Shown: positions 18,884 to 27,451, numbered from the stretch's first letter. The stretch is 64,000 bases of DNA from Streptomyces sp. WP-1 (GCF_030450125.1 NZ_CP123923.1:3100001-3164000); one strand, 5' to 3'. Numbers and translations are program-made. Notes: a model not told the origin generated them from the letters alone.

Positions 18884-19200
18884 GGAAGGACGTACCCCCT
18901 CGGATGAGGTCGGGGAGCGACGAGGTGGAAGCCGGGCCGGGAGGGCGGGACGGACCGGTCCGGCCGGCGGCCCGTGCACACGGTGGGCCGGGGGCCGGAC
19001 CTCCGCGGCGCTGTCGCACGGTCGTGCTGGTGCAAGGGACCTCCCGGGCGGACGGCTCCTGCCGCCCGCTGAGATCCGACGCCCGGGGTTCGGGCGTCGA
19101 CCTGCTTGGTCTATGCCCTCGAACGAGCGCGGCCATGCAAAAGCGGCCACCGCAGCGGCGGTGAACTCCTGGTGACGACCGTTCGAACGGAGATGCGCGA
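18884..19200 (-). other. Intergenic region upstream of phoH-like gene
   Basis: About 317 nt with no credible gene. On the minus strand TTGCAT and CATAGA near 19110-19140 could be promoter boxes, but their spacing is long (about 19 nt). Open frames here have neither Shine-Dalgarno sequences nor recognisable products. Confidence 0.4.
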
Positions 19201-19232
19201 GGGCCCCGCCGGTGATCTCACCGACGGGGCCC
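19201..19232 (-). terminator. Terminator of the isoprenyl synthase gene
   Basis: Arms 19201-19213 and 19220-19232 pair over 13 positions with one C/A mismatch and a 6-nt loop, 11 nt beyond the stop codon of the isoprenyl diphosphate synthase gene. Confidence 0.85.
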
Positions 19233-19243
19233 CCGGGCGTGTC

Positions 19244-20017
19244 TCAGCCGCCGAACCGCCGATGACGTGCGGCGTAGTCGCGCAGCGCGCGCAGGAAGTC
19301 GACCTTGCGGAAGGCCGGCCAGTAGACGTCGCAGAAGTAGTACTCCGAGTGGGCGGTCTGCCACAGCATGAATCCGGACAGCCGCTGCTCCCCGCTGGTG
19401 CGGATGACGAGGTCCGGGTCGGGCTGGTGGCTGGTGTAGAGGTGACGGCCGATCATGTCGATGTCGACGGACTCGGCGAGGTCCGTCATCGCGACGCCCT
19501 TGTCGTGGGCCTCGTAGAGCATGGAGCGCACGGCGTCGGCGATCTCCTGCCGGCCGCCGTAGCCGATGGCCACGTTGACCACTATGCCCTTGGTGTGGGC
19601 GGTGGTCTCCTCGGCCTCCTTGAGGGTGGCCTGCATGCCCGCGGGCAGCAGGTCCATGGCGCCCACGTGGTGCACCCGCCAGCGGCCGTCGGCGGCGAGG
19701 GTGCGTACGACGTCCTCGATGATGCCGAGCAGGGGGGCCAGTTCCGCCTGCGCGCGGTCGAAGTTGTCCGTGGACAGCAGCCACAGGGTGACGACCTCGA
19801 CCTCGGTCTCGGAGCACCAGCCGAGGAACTCCTCGATCTTCTCCGCGCCGGCCCGGTGGCCGTGGACCGTGGTGGAGCCCGACGCCTTCGCCCAGCGGCG
19901 GTTGCCGTCCACGATGACGCCGATGTGCTTGGGCACCTGGGCGTGGTCGAGGTGGCCCTCCACCCGGCGTGCGTAGAGCCTGACCAGCAGGCCGCGCAGT
20001 TTGTCGCGCAGGTTCAC
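19244..20017 (-). CDS. uppS: Isoprenyl transferase (undecaprenyl/cis-prenyl diphosphate synthase)
   Basis: A 257-residue cis-prenyltransferase that elongates farnesyl- or geranylgeranyl-PP with isopentenyl-PP to make the lipid carrier for cell-wall precursors. It has the P-loop motif HIGVIVDGNRRWA with catalytic Asp37, the central WLLSTDNFDR, and the C-terminal RTSGEQRLSGFMLWQ and SEYYFCDVYWP motifs. The GTG at 20017 has GGAGG 7 nt upstream and gives the family length; longer in-frame starts are Pro/Arg-rich nonsense. Streptomyces often has more than one such enzyme, so the exact chain length (C50 or C55) cannot be read from sequence alone. Confidence 0.93.
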   Translation of the reverse strand: MNLRDKLRGLLVRLYARRVEGHLDHAQVPKHIGVIVDGNRRWAKASGSTTVHGHRAGAEKIEEFLGWCSETEVEVVTLWLLSTDNFDRAQAELAPLLGIIEDVVRTLAADGRWRVHHVGAMDLLPAGMQATLKEAEETTAHTKGIVVNVAIGYGGRQEIADAVRSMLYEAHDKGVAMTDLAESVDIDMIGRHLYTSHQPDPDLVIRTSGEQRLSGFMLWQTAHSEYYFCDVYWPAFRKVDFLRALRDYAARHRRFGG

Positions 20018-20204
20018 GTGGCCCTCCGGGGGGTTGGCGCGGGGTACGGATGCCGGGCCCGTCGAGCCTACCGCTGCCCGGGCCCTGGTCCGGCCCTGGT
20101 AAGGCGGGGGCGAGGGGGCGGGGCGGGATCGGGACTCCGGTCCTCGCTGTAGGGACGCGCGCCGGGTGGTGACCGGTTCCCGGTCGGAACCTCTCGCGCG
20201 GCCA

Positions 20205-20246
20205 AGAAAAAACGGGCCGGTCCGTGGGGGGGAGACGGACCGGCCC
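20205..20246 (-). terminator. Intrinsic terminator with T-run, minus strand
   Basis: A perfect 12-bp stem (20214-20225 and 20235-20246, 9-nt loop) is followed on the minus strand by TTTTTT (complement of 20207-20212). This is the only hairpin I found here with a full T-run. It lies about 190 nt upstream of the uppS start and 460 nt after the methyltransferase stop, so it ends a transcript coming from 20.25-20.7 kb. Confidence 0.85.
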
Positions 20247-20705
20247 GAGGGGGGGTTTCCACCATAACCCTTCGTAAGGGCGGATGGGGGCATTGGCGCC
20301 CCACAACTACTCTCCGGAGTCGCCCGAAAACGCCCCGCTGGATGCGGAACGATGGATTCAGGGGGTCTTCCCGGGAGATTCGCCGGGGAATCCCAGGCAA
20401 ACCTGGGCGGAGGGGCTGAAAACCGAAGGAATTCGGAGACTTGCCGCCATCCGGGGTCGCGTCGGCGTGTTGCCCCCGGATCCCCCCGAGGGACTACCCG
20501 GCGAGCGAACGGTGTCTTGACGGCCGCCGCGCGCCCCCACGGGGCGATCCCCCCGTTTCACGGCACCGCGCAGCCCCCTCCACTGCGCGGTACCACCCGC
20601 GCTGCTTTGCTGGCGCGAATTGCGTTGGTCTGAACTTACGTGACGGGTGGGGCTGGTGTGAACCATGTCCGATAACGATGTGGACACTGCGGGCCCCCGA
20701 GGGGC
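20247..20705 (-). other. Unassigned region ending in an intrinsic terminator
   Basis: About 460 nt with no credible protein gene. On the minus strand it has several small hairpins (for example GGGGCGCCAATGCCCC near 20286-20301 and CAGGTTTGCCTGG near 20394-20406) and then the T-run terminator. It may be the 3' UTR of the methyltransferase gene or an independent small RNA. Short open frames on the plus strand lack ribosome sites. Confidence 0.4.
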
Positions 20706-21500
20706 CTAGCAGGGCTTGCGGGCGTCGAAGAGGTGCCGCGCGCTGTGGGCGACGAACGGGCCCTCCCGCTCGATCCGCTCGTGCAGCGCCCTGAGTTGGG
20801 GCTCGTACGCCTCGACGGTGAACCCGGGCACCATCCAGACGACCTTGCGCAGGAAGTGGACAACGGCGGCGATGTCGTGGAACTCCATCCGCAGCCGCTC
20901 CGCGGGCAGCGCGACGATCTCCAGGCCCGCCGCCTCGGCCGCGGCCCGCTCCCGCAGCGGATCCCGCCCCCGGCGCACCGCCTCCGGCTGCGGTCCGAGG
21001 AAGTACTCGACCAGCTCGAACACGCTGGCGGGCCCGACGTGCTGGGCGAAGTACGTGCCGCCCGGCCGCAGCACCCGCGCGATCTCGTCCCAGTGCGGCA
21101 CCACCGGATGCCGGCTGAGCACCAGGTCGAAGGCTTCACCGGCGAACGGCAGCGGCGCGTCGTCCGGGGCGGCGACCACCACCACGCCGTGCGGCCGCAG
21201 CAGCGCGGTGGCCCTGGCCGTGTTCGGCGCCCAGCCCTCGGTGGCGGCGACCAGCCGGGGGCGGGCCGGGGCGGCGGCGCCGAGGCTGAAGGCCAGCACC
21301 TCCCCGCCGCCGGTCTGGATGTCCAGCGCGGCCTCGGCACCGGCCAGCCGCTCCCCCGCCGAGCGCGCGTACCCCCAGGAGGGCCGCGCCTCGGTGGCCC
21401 GTCCCTCGAACCAGGAGAAGTCCCACCCGTCGGTGGGCACGGCGGTCCCCTCGGCGACGAGTTCGGTGAAGGAGCGGCGGGCTTGAGTCATGCCCTCCAT
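20706..21500 (-). CDS. Class I SAM-dependent methyltransferase
   Basis: A 264-residue Rossmann methyltransferase of the UbiE/Methyltransf_11 type. Motif I is LDIQTGGGEVLAF (about 59-71), a degenerate form with GGGE in place of GxGxG. The acidic end of strand 2 is ATEGWAPN; motif IV is FDLVLSRHPVVPHW, and the post-motif RVLRPGGTYFAQHVG is classical. The substrate is not apparent. Start ATG at 21500 or 21491 (MTQARR); GGAGGG lies between them and is too close to the second, so the start is open. No operon partner is adjacent. Confidence 0.82.
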   Translation of the reverse strand: MEGMTQARRSFTELVAEGTAVPTDGWDFSWFEGRATEARPSWGYARSAGERLAGAEAALDIQTGGGEVLAFSLGAAAPARPRLVAATEGWAPNTARATALLRPHGVVVVAAPDDAPLPFAGEAFDLVLSRHPVVPHWDEIARVLRPGGTYFAQHVGPASVFELVEYFLGPQPEAVRRGRDPLRERAAAEAAGLEIVALPAERLRMEFHDIAAVVHFLRKVVWMVPGFTVEAYEPQLRALHERIEREGPFVAHSARHLFDARKPC

Positions 21501-21892
21501 GATGACGAGCGCCGCCGCCCCGGTCCTCCCCTTTTTTCACCCGCCGCGGGGCCGCGCGCGCTCGGCGGCGGGACCGGCCCGGACCCGTTCGGCGGCGCCG
21601 GAGCCCGTGGCGGCCAGGAGACGGACCACCACCCGGTGCGGCTCGACGCGTCCGGCCTGCGCCCGGTCCTCCTCGATGGGCCGGCGGGTCTCGGGTACGC
21701 CGTCCGGGGAGGGGGCGCGGGTGAGCGGCGTGCCGTCGGCCCCGGCGCCGGGCAGGCGCGGTACGGGGCAGCAGTCCGGTCCCCGCCCGCAGCCGCTCGG
21801 GGGTGCGGGGCCGGAACACAACGCCGAGTGAAGTCATGCGGGCCTGGGGACTAACGCTTTACGGGGCAGGCCCGTTGACGGTGGAGGCAACG
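21501..21892. other. Intergenic region, no gene recognised
   Basis: About 390 nt between divergent genes. Open frames on both strands are Pro/Arg/Gly-rich and have no start signals. It should contain promoters for the methyltransferase and DUF192 genes. A relatively AT-rich patch, CTAACGCTTTACG (21851-21863), is about 30 nt before the DUF192 start. Confidence 0.4.
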
Positions 21893-22276
21893 ATGGCGCG
21901 ACGACGGTGGCGGGACGGCCGGGGAGTGCTGCGGATCCCCGGGGAGCCCGGGGCGGTGGAGGTCCCCCTGGAGATCGCGGCCTCCTACCGGGCCCGCACC
22001 AGGGGCCTGCTCGGCCGGACCGGTGTCGACGGCGCGCTGCTGCTGTCCCCGGCCAACAGCATCCACACCTTCGGGATGCGCATGCCCATCGACGTGGCGT
22101 ACCTGGACCGCCGGCTGACGGTCCGCGCCGTCCGCACCATGAGGCCGGGCCGCCTGGGCCTGCCCCGACCGCGGGCCCGGCATGTGCTGGAGGCGGAGGC
22201 GGGGGCGATGGCGGAGTGGGGGCTGCGGGCCGGGCTGCGGGTGGAGGTGGACGGCGGTGAGGGCGAGGGCGGGTGA
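21893..22276 (+). CDS. DUF192 family protein
   Basis: A 127-residue beta-rich DUF192 protein. The family motif is present: ARTRGLLGRTGVDGALLLSP followed by NSIHTFGMRMPIDVAYLD and the C-terminal HVLEAEAGAMAEWGLRAG. The ATG at 21893 has GGAGG 5 nt upstream (21883-21887). Function is unknown; in Streptomyces DUF192 genes often sit at the edge of Tad pilus loci, as here. The gene converges on the OmpA-domain gene with 17 nt between stops. Confidence 0.88.
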   Translation: MARRRWRDGRGVLRIPGEPGAVEVPLEIAASYRARTRGLLGRTGVDGALLLSPANSIHTFGMRMPIDVAYLDRRLTVRAVRTMRPGRLGLPRPRARHVLEAEAGAMAEWGLRAGLRVEVDGGEGEGG

Positions 22277-22293
22277 GCCGTCGGTCGCCGCCG

Positions 22294-22917
22294 TCAGTCC
22301 GCGGTGCGCGGGAAGGACACCTCCACCCGGCGGTTCTTCTTGCGGCCCTCCTCCGTGGAGTTGTCGGCGATGGGGTACTGCTCGCCGTAGCCGCGCACCT
22401 CGAAGGTGATGTCGGGGCTGCCGAGGTCCTGGCCGAGGACGGCCTGGACGGCGTTGGCGCGCTGCCGGGAGAGCAGGACGCCGTGGCTGGAGGAGCCGAG
22501 GTCGTCGGTGAAGCCGAAGACGCGGACCTGGGTGGCGTGCTGCTTCCTGATCTCGTCGGCGATGGCGGCGATACGGGCCTTGGCGTCGTCGCCGAGCCGC
22601 GCGCTGTCCTTGCCGAAGAGGACCTCGGCCTGGAGGGCGAAGGTGACGTCCGCGTTGGTGTCCTCGCGGCGCTCGTCCCCGCTCTGGTCCTCCACGACCG
22701 ACTTGATGTCCAGCACCTTGGGCTGCGCGAGCGTGGCGCCCTCGGGCAGCTTGAGGTCCGGGTCCCTGGGGTCGATCTTCACGGGCGCGGCGGCGGACGG
22801 CGCGGTGTCGGGGGGCTCGGTCGGGTCGGTGCCGTCGGCGTGCGCGGAGGTGAGGGTCGCGGCGAGCAGGAACGCGGCGGAGGCGAGGGTGAGCGTGAGA
22901 CGGGGTCGGGTGGTCAC
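22294..22917 (-). CDS. Secreted OmpA-domain protein
   Basis: A 207-residue exported protein. A signal peptide (VTTRPRLTLTLASAAFLLAA..., cleavage near SAHA/D) precedes an acidic linker and an OmpA C-terminal domain (about 95-205) with FGFTDDLGSSSHGVLLSRQRA and GYGEQYPIADNSTEEGRKKN. This domain binds peptidoglycan stem peptides, so the protein probably anchors the locus's apparatus to the wall, as TadF/OmpA-type proteins do in other Tad systems. The GTG at 22917 is 7 nt after the stop of the lipoprotein gene, indicating an operon. Confidence 0.88.
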   Translation of the reverse strand: MTTRPRLTLTLASAAFLLAATLTSAHADGTDPTEPPDTAPSAAAPVKIDPRDPDLKLPEGATLAQPKVLDIKSVVEDQSGDERREDTNADVTFALQAEVLFGKDSARLGDDAKARIAAIADEIRKQHATQVRVFGFTDDLGSSSHGVLLSRQRANAVQAVLGQDLGSPDITFEVRGYGEQYPIADNSTEEGRKKNRRVEVSFPRTAD

Positions 22918-22924
22918 GGGGGCC

Positions 22925-23500
22925 TCAGCCGGAGATGGGGAGGGTGGCGGAGGAGAAGGTGGGCAGCTGGAACTCCACCTGGTTCGCGGGAGGCGCCGGG
23001 AACTGCATGAAGACCGCGAGGGTGTCACCGGCCCGCAGGGTCGAGAAGCCCGTCGTGGTCAGCGGCCGGCCCTCGGTGTCCCGCAGCACGTAGTACCGCT
23101 TCTTGCCCTTCGGGTCGACCAGTGTGGCCCCGCCCAGGGACCTGCCGTTCTTGATGATCTCGGTCTCGTTGCCGCTGAGCGCGGAGGGGATGACGACGTT
23201 CTGGGCGCCGTCGTTCTTCAGGGTGCCGTTGACCGTCACGAACCCGCCGGAGTCCCGCTGGGCGGAGGTGATCTGGAGGCTCAGGCCGTCGGAGCCGCGC
23301 AGTTCGGCCAGCGGTTCGTCCGACTGTCCCTCCTGGGCGCTGGGCCCCGCCCCGGCCGTTCTGGAAGCGGATGCCGTCTTCTCCGGCCGCTTGCCGTCGC
23401 CGCCGCCTGTGCCGCATCCGGCCGCGCCCGCGGCCAGTCCGGCCGCGACGGCCAGGGCGACCATCCCTCTGCGGGTCTTCGCGGTGAACCGCATGGTCAT
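22925..23500 (-). CDS. Putative lipoprotein of the Tad locus
   Basis: A 191-residue protein with a basic N-terminus, a hydrophobic stretch and a lipobox-like AAGAAGC (Cys about 29), so probably a membrane-anchored lipoprotein. A Gly/Ser/Ala linker leads to a beta-rich domain (about 65-190) resembling DUF4352-like immunoglobulin folds (VTVNGTLKNDGAQNVVIP). The ATG at 23500 has AAGGA 8 nt upstream. It lies between the OmpA-domain and TadG-like genes in the same direction and probably belongs to the envelope part of the pilus system. The function is unknown. Confidence 0.75.
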   Translation of the reverse strand: MTMRFTAKTRRGMVALAVAAGLAAGAAGCGTGGGDGKRPEKTASASRTAGAGPSAQEGQSDEPLAELRGSDGLSLQITSAQRDSGGFVTVNGTLKNDGAQNVVIPSALSGNETEIIKNGRSLGGATLVDPKGKKRYYVLRDTEGRPLTTTGFSTLRAGDTLAVFMQFPAPPANQVEFQLPTFSSATLPISG

Positions 23501-23544
23501 AGTCCGCTTCCTTCGTCACTCATCGTTCGCCAGTCGGTCGTTCG

Positions 23545-24162
23545 TCAGTCGGCCAGATGCACATCGAAGAGGTCCTCGGGCCCGGGAAGTCCCGACGGGT
23601 CGTCCGGGTCCAGGTCCCACACCTTGTCCTTGCAGGTGAGCCGGGGCAGGTTTGCCTTCGCGGCGCCCCGTTCGGCACCGTCCCCGGCGCCCTTCGGCGG
23701 CAGCACGAAGGTGCACAGGGGTTCGATCTCGGCGGTGGCGGAGGCCGTCGAGCGGAACTTCTCCGTGCCGGGTACGACGGAGTGGCCGACGGACTTGCCG
23801 GTGCGCACCTCGGCCGAGTACTTCAGCGGCCCGTCCGGGGCGCACCCGGTCAGCCGGGCGTCGTTCTGCCCGGCCAGTTCCCCGGCCCGCGCGCAGGGGT
23901 CGTCGTCGAGGGGCGCGTCACCGTCGAGGACGGCCTGCCACTCGGCCGGGTCGAGCAGCACCTTCAGCCACTGGCCGGTGAGCTGGTCCCGCACGTCCTG
24001 GGCCGCCGCGAGCGCCGCGGCGTCGGCGGCGGTCTGGGCGCCGCCCCGGTTCACCGCCGCCTGGCCGACCGCGAGGTAGGCGAGCGCGAGAAAGAGCAGG
24101 CCCGCCACCACCGTGAGATAGATGGGGAAGGCCTGCCCTGCGTCGCGGACCGGCCGGGTCAG
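23545..24162 (-). CDS. TadG-like pilus protein (probable CTG start)
   Basis: About 205 residues. The N-terminal part has one transmembrane helix (AFPIYLTVVAGLLFLALAYL) followed by the helix GGAQTAADAAALAAAQDVR, characteristic of TadG/TadE-like proteins, then a Cys-containing extracytoplasmic domain. The frame has no ATG, GTG or TTG between the upstream pilin stop and the transmembrane helix. The likely start is CTG at 24162, whose last two bases overlap the pilin TGA (CTGA), with GAGGTC upstream; starting later would cut the helix. The weak start may set a lower dose relative to the pilin. The end coordinate is firm, the start is inferred. Confidence 0.75.
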   Translation of the reverse strand: MTRPVRDAGQAFPIYLTVVAGLLFLALAYLAVGQAAVNRGGAQTAADAAALAAAQDVRDQLTGQWLKVLLDPAEWQAVLDGDAPLDDDPCARAGELAGQNDARLTGCAPDGPLKYSAEVRTGKSVGHSVVPGTEKFRSTASATAEIEPLCTFVLPPKGAGDGAERGAAKANLPRLTCKDKVWDLDPDDPSGLPGPEDLFDVHLAD

Positions 24163-24356
24163 CCGCCGGTGACCTCGGAGATCTTCGAGGTGATCGCGTC
24201 GTAGATCGTCTGCCCGATGCTCGTCCCGGTGATCGCCAGCACGATCGCCACCACCACCGCGATGATGCCGAGGTACTCCACCGCGGTCTGTCCCCGGTCG
24301 TTCCGCGCGGCGCGGGTCATCAGATACGTCACGGTGGTGTTGAACCATTTGCTCAC
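24159..24356 (-). CDS. Flp-type (type IVb) small pilin
   Basis: A 65-residue pilin-like protein. The N-terminal cytoplasmic part contains RNDRGQTAVEYLGIIAVVVA: Gly, then the Glu at position +5 and the hydrophobic helix that is recognised by prepilin peptidases in Flp pilins. The mature part is only about 40 residues, typical of Flp. The GTG at 24356 has GGAGGGG 6 nt upstream, the strongest ribosome site of the locus, consistent with an abundant structural subunit. It lies just downstream of the two-component genes and overlaps the TadG-like gene. Confidence 0.85.
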   Translation of the reverse strand: MSKWFNTTVTYLMTRAARNDRGQTAVEYLGIIAVVVAIVLAITGTSIGQTIYDAITSKISEVTGG

Positions 24357-24481
24357 GGTTGTCCCCTCCAGCTGCGCGTCCGATCGGGGCACCGTACGAG
24401 GCGGCCACCCGCTCGGCCGAGGGTCCCAGGGCCCAACCCCGGGCCCATTTCACGGCGTCGGCGCCGGTCCGGTCCGGCATC

Positions 24482-25237
24482 TCACGCCACCCCCAGCCAT
24501 TTCGCCGCGGCCTGGGACCTGGTGGCGGTCTGGAGCTTGGCGAAGATGCGGTTGATGTGGTTCTTGACCGTCTTCTCGCTGATGAAGCAGGCGGCGGCGA
24601 TCTGCTGGTTGGTCATGCCGGACGCGATGAGGTCCATGATCTCCGCCTCCCTGACACTCAGCCGGAACCGCGAGCGGATCGACTGTCCCATAGAGGATTG
24701 CAGTTGTGAAGGAGGAGGGGAGGTATTTTGGCCTTCCGTTGCGGCGAGTTGAGAACTCGTGTGTGCAGCTGCACTCCCCCGCAATCCGTCCACCAGCGCC
24801 CGTGTCGCCCCCGGCGTCACATGCGGCCGGCCCTCGTGGACGTCCCGTACGGCGCGTACCAGCTGCTCGGTGGTGAACTCGCCGTGCACCAGGTATCCCC
24901 CCGCCCCCAGCCGCAGCGCCTCCCGCACCGTCTCGGCCTCATGGCTGTAGGTGAGCATCATGACGGGCGCGAGGCGCGCCAGGTGGGGCAATGCCGAGAT
25001 GCCGTCGACGCCGGGCATGCGGACGTCGAGGAGGATGACGTCCGGATGGTGCCGGAGCGCGGCGTCGTACGCCTCGCGGCCGTCCGCCGCCTGTGCCACC
25101 ACGGTGGTGTCGGCGCGGTCCGTGAGCAGCGCGGTCAGTCCGGCGCGCACCACGGGGTTGTCGTCGGCCACCAGCAGCCTCAATCGGGCCGGTGGCGGGA
25201 AGGCCGGTATGCCGGGGTCGTTCGTGTGCTGCCGCAT
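24482..25237 (-). CDS. LuxR/NarL-family response regulator
   Basis: A 251-residue regulator: receiver domain (about 18-135) and LuxR-type HTH (about 190-248, [22 protein letters not shown]). Acidic residues Asp25/Asp26 and phospho-acceptor Asp71 (LLDVRMPG) are present, but the conserved receiver lysine is replaced by His118 (GGYLVHGEF), so phospho-signalling may be altered. A Ser/Gln-rich linker joins the domains. AAAGGAGG precedes the ATG by 12 nt and overlaps the kinase stop region, showing coupling. It probably controls the adjacent pilin and Tad genes. Confidence 0.9.
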   Translation of the reverse strand: MRQHTNDPGIPAFPPPARLRLLVADDNPVVRAGLTALLTDRADTTVVAQAADGREAYDAALRHHPDVILLDVRMPGVDGISALPHLARLAPVMMLTYSHEAETVREALRLGAGGYLVHGEFTTEQLVRAVRDVHEGRPHVTPGATRALVDGLRGSAAAHTSSQLAATEGQNTSPPPSQLQSSMGQSIRSRFRLSVREAEIMDLIASGMTNQQIAAACFISEKTVKNHINRIFAKLQTATRSQAAAKWLGVA

Positions 25238-25256
25238 GGGTGTGCCGGGCCTCCTT

Positions 25257-27413
25257 TCAGGAATCCTGGGTGCGCAGGGGGAGTTCGACCCGTACCTCGG
25301 TGCCGCGGGGGTGGGTGCCGCGGCCGATGCGGATGCGGGCGCCCGCGTGTGCGGCGCGTTCGACCATGCCGAGCAGGCCGAAGTGGCCGCGGGCGCGCAG
25401 CTGTTCGAGGGTGGTGCCGGGGGGCAGGCCGCGGCCGTCGTCGTGGATCGTCAGCCGCAGCAGGGTTCCGTCGACGCACAGCCGTACGTCCACCCGGGTC
25501 GCCTCGGCGTGCCGGTGGGCGTTCTCCAGCGCCTCCGTGGCGACGGCGAGGAGGGCGCGGGCCGGGGCGGCGGGCAGCGCGGGGAGGGTGGCCGGGGGGT
25601 CCGTGCAGACGCAGGTGACGTCGAGTGCCGTGCGGGCGGCGAAGTCTCGTACGGCGTCGGCGAGTTCGGACCAGAACGGCTTGGCCGGCGCGGTCGGCTC
25701 GGGCTGTTCGCGTCGTAGGTCCATGAGCAGTTCCCGGGATTCCGTCGCCGCGCGGCGGGCCGAGCGGGAGACCAGTTCGGCCTGTTCGCGGATGCGGGCC
25801 GGGTCGGGGGCGGGGGCCGTGGCGGTGGCCGCGAGGCCGTCGGCGGCGAGGGCGACGCCGTAGAGGGTCTTGGCGACGGAGTCGTGCATCTCCCGTGCCA
25901 GCCGGGCGCGTTCGGCGCTCACGGCTTCCGCCGCGGCGAGCCGGACGCGGACCGCCGTCAGCGCCTCGGTGGCGGTGCCGAAGCGGAGCATCAGGCCGCG
26001 CAGGGTCGAGCCCATGGCCCCGGCGACGACACACAGGCCGGGCAGCAGCAGGGCCTCGGCGACGGGGGCGGACCGGTCGGCCTTCAGGGTGAGGTGGACG
26101 ACGAACAGGATCAGCGCCTGGAGCGAGGCGAAGCAGGCCGCCCCGCGCCAGCTGTAGAGCAGCCCGGCGAGCAGCGGGGTGCAGACACCGGCATAGGCGA
26201 GCGTGGTGTCGGGCCCGGCCGAGACCAGCAGGAGCGAGCCGACGAGGGTGTCGGCGGCGAGCAGCGCGGGGTGCCGCAGCAGCAGCGGCCCGAACCGCTC
26301 CCAGTCCCGGAACAGGACGTACGACACCATGACCGCGACGACGACCGCCACCCCGACGAGCCGCACCCCGACCCCGGGCGCGGCATGCAGCAGGGCCGCG
26401 GGCGCCGCTACGACGATCATGGCCAGCCGGAACCCGAAGACCTGCCGGCACATGGCTTGAAGCGCACGGACCTGGAGCTGCTCGGAGGGGGGTCCGGGGG
26501 TGGTGGGGTCGGCCGGAGGCGCGGCGGGGGGTACGGCGAAGGGCGGGGACGGGGGCCGGACAGCAGGGGGGACGCCGGAGGACGGGGACGGGGGGCGGGC
26601 AGGGGGCCCGGCAAGGGGCGGGGGCGAGGGGCGAGCAGGGGGCCCGGCAAGGGGCGAGGGCGAGGGGCGGACAGGGGGCCCGGCAAGGGGCGGGGGCGAG
26701 GGGCGGGCAGGGGGCATCGCGTGGGCCGTGGCGGGCTCGGCGGGGCCCGTCGCACCGCCCGACGCAGGCTCGGCAAAGCCCATCGCACCGCCCGACGCAG
26801 GCTCGGCGAAGCCCATCGCACCGCCCGACGCAGGCTCGGCGAAGCCCATCGCACCGCCCGGCGCAGGCTCGGCGAAGCCCATCGCACCGCCCGGCGCAGG
26901 CTCGGCGAAGCCCATCGCACCGGCCCGCACGGGCTCGGCGGGGGCGGCCCCGTCGGCCGGCATCGTCCGGGCAAGACCCGGCGCCAGGTCTGGCGCGGGC
27001 TCGACGGGAGCCGCAGCATCACCCGCCGCACCATCGTCCGAAGCGCGCCCGGCGAAAGCCGCGACGCCATCCGGCCCCGACTCGACAGGACCCGGCGCAA
27101 GACCCGGCGCGGATTCGGCGAAAGCCGCACCATCACCCGGCACGGACCCGGCGAAAGCCACCACGCCGTCCCGCCCCGGCTCGGCAAGACCCGGTGCGAG
27201 GCCCGACGAGGAGCCGCCGACCGCCGCATCACCCGGCTCCCCTTCGGCGCGAGCCACCGGATCAGCCGCCCCCGGCCCGGAGGAACCCGCCACACCCGAC
27301 GTCAACCCGGCAGGGCTCGCCGCACCCGACGCCGACCCAGCACGGCCCACCACACCCCCCGGCACCACCTCACCGACCCCCGCCCCCACATCCCGCGCCC
27401 CCTTCGACCACAC
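25257..27413 (-). CDS. Sensor histidine kinase with long repetitive N-terminus
   Basis: The C-terminal 400 residues are a NarX/DesK-type kinase: a membrane region of about six segments, a HisKA_3 helix with phospho-His in [11 protein letters not shown], and an HATPase domain ([35 protein letters not shown]). Upstream the frame stays open for about 320 residues of Gly/Ala/Pro/Glu-rich sequence with five copies of an 11-residue unit ([11 protein letters not shown]) and three of a 12-residue Pro-rich unit. Homologues usually have extra residues before the first internal ATG (26453), favouring an upstream start. I chose GTG at 27413 (AGGAG 10 nt upstream); 27446 and 26453 remain possible. It partners the response regulator 19 nt downstream. 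Confidence 0.8.
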   Translation of the reverse strand: MWSKGARDVGAGVGEVVPGGVVGRAGSASGAASPAGLTSGVAGSSGPGAADPVARAEGEPGDAAVGGSSSGLAPGLAEPGRDGVVAFAGSVPGDGAAFAESAPGLAPGPVESGPDGVAAFAGRASDDGAAGDAAAPVEPAPDLAPGLARTMPADGAAPAEPVRAGAMGFAEPAPGGAMGFAEPAPGGAMGFAEPASGGAMGFAEPASGGAMGFAEPASGGATGPAEPATAHAMPPARPSPPPLAGPPVRPSPSPLAGPPARPSPPPLAGPPARPPSPSSGVPPAVRPPSPPFAVPPAAPPADPTTPGPPSEQLQVRALQAMCRQVFGFRLAMIVVAAPAALLHAAPGVGVRLVGVAVVVAVMVSYVLFRDWERFGPLLLRHPALLAADTLVGSLLLVSAGPDTTLAYAGVCTPLLAGLLYSWRGAACFASLQALILFVVHLTLKADRSAPVAEALLLPGLCVVAGAMGSTLRGLMLRFGTATEALTAVRVRLAAAEAVSAERARLAREMHDSVAKTLYGVALAADGLAATATAPAPDPARIREQAELVSRSARRAATESRELLMDLRREQPEPTAPAKPFWSELADAVRDFAARTALDVTCVCTDPPATLPALPAAPARALLAVATEALENAHRHAEATRVDVRLCVDGTLLRLTIHDDGRGLPPGTTLEQLRARGHFGLLGMVERAAHAGARIRIGRGTHPRGTEVRVELPLRTQDS
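26596..26703. repeat. 36-bp tandem repeat, 3 copies
   Basis: Units 26596-26631, 26632-26667 and 26668-26703, followed by 11 nt of a fourth. On the minus strand each encodes a 12-residue Pro/Ala/Arg/Ser segment in the N-terminal region of the histidine kinase. The unit length keeps the reading frame. Confidence 0.85.
26752..26916. repeat. 33-bp tandem repeat, 5 copies
   Basis: Five near-identical units start at 26752, 26785, 26818, 26851 and 26884, and a degenerate one follows. Each encodes an 11-residue MGFAEPA(P/S)GGA segment on the minus strand in the kinase frame. The few differences are at single positions, which suggests recent expansion. Confidence 0.9.
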
Positions 27414-27451
27414 CCCCCGCGCACTCCTCGCTCCCCCGCGTCCCACCGGCC

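Noticed and set aside
20284-20633. Short plus-strand genes between uppS and the methyltransferase
   Set aside because: No ribosome site, no recognisable product; composition is like noncoding DNA with a minus-strand terminator beside it.
26752-26916. Direct repeats read as a CRISPR array
   Set aside because: The units are contiguous without unique spacers, keep a reading frame and have no cas genes nearby.
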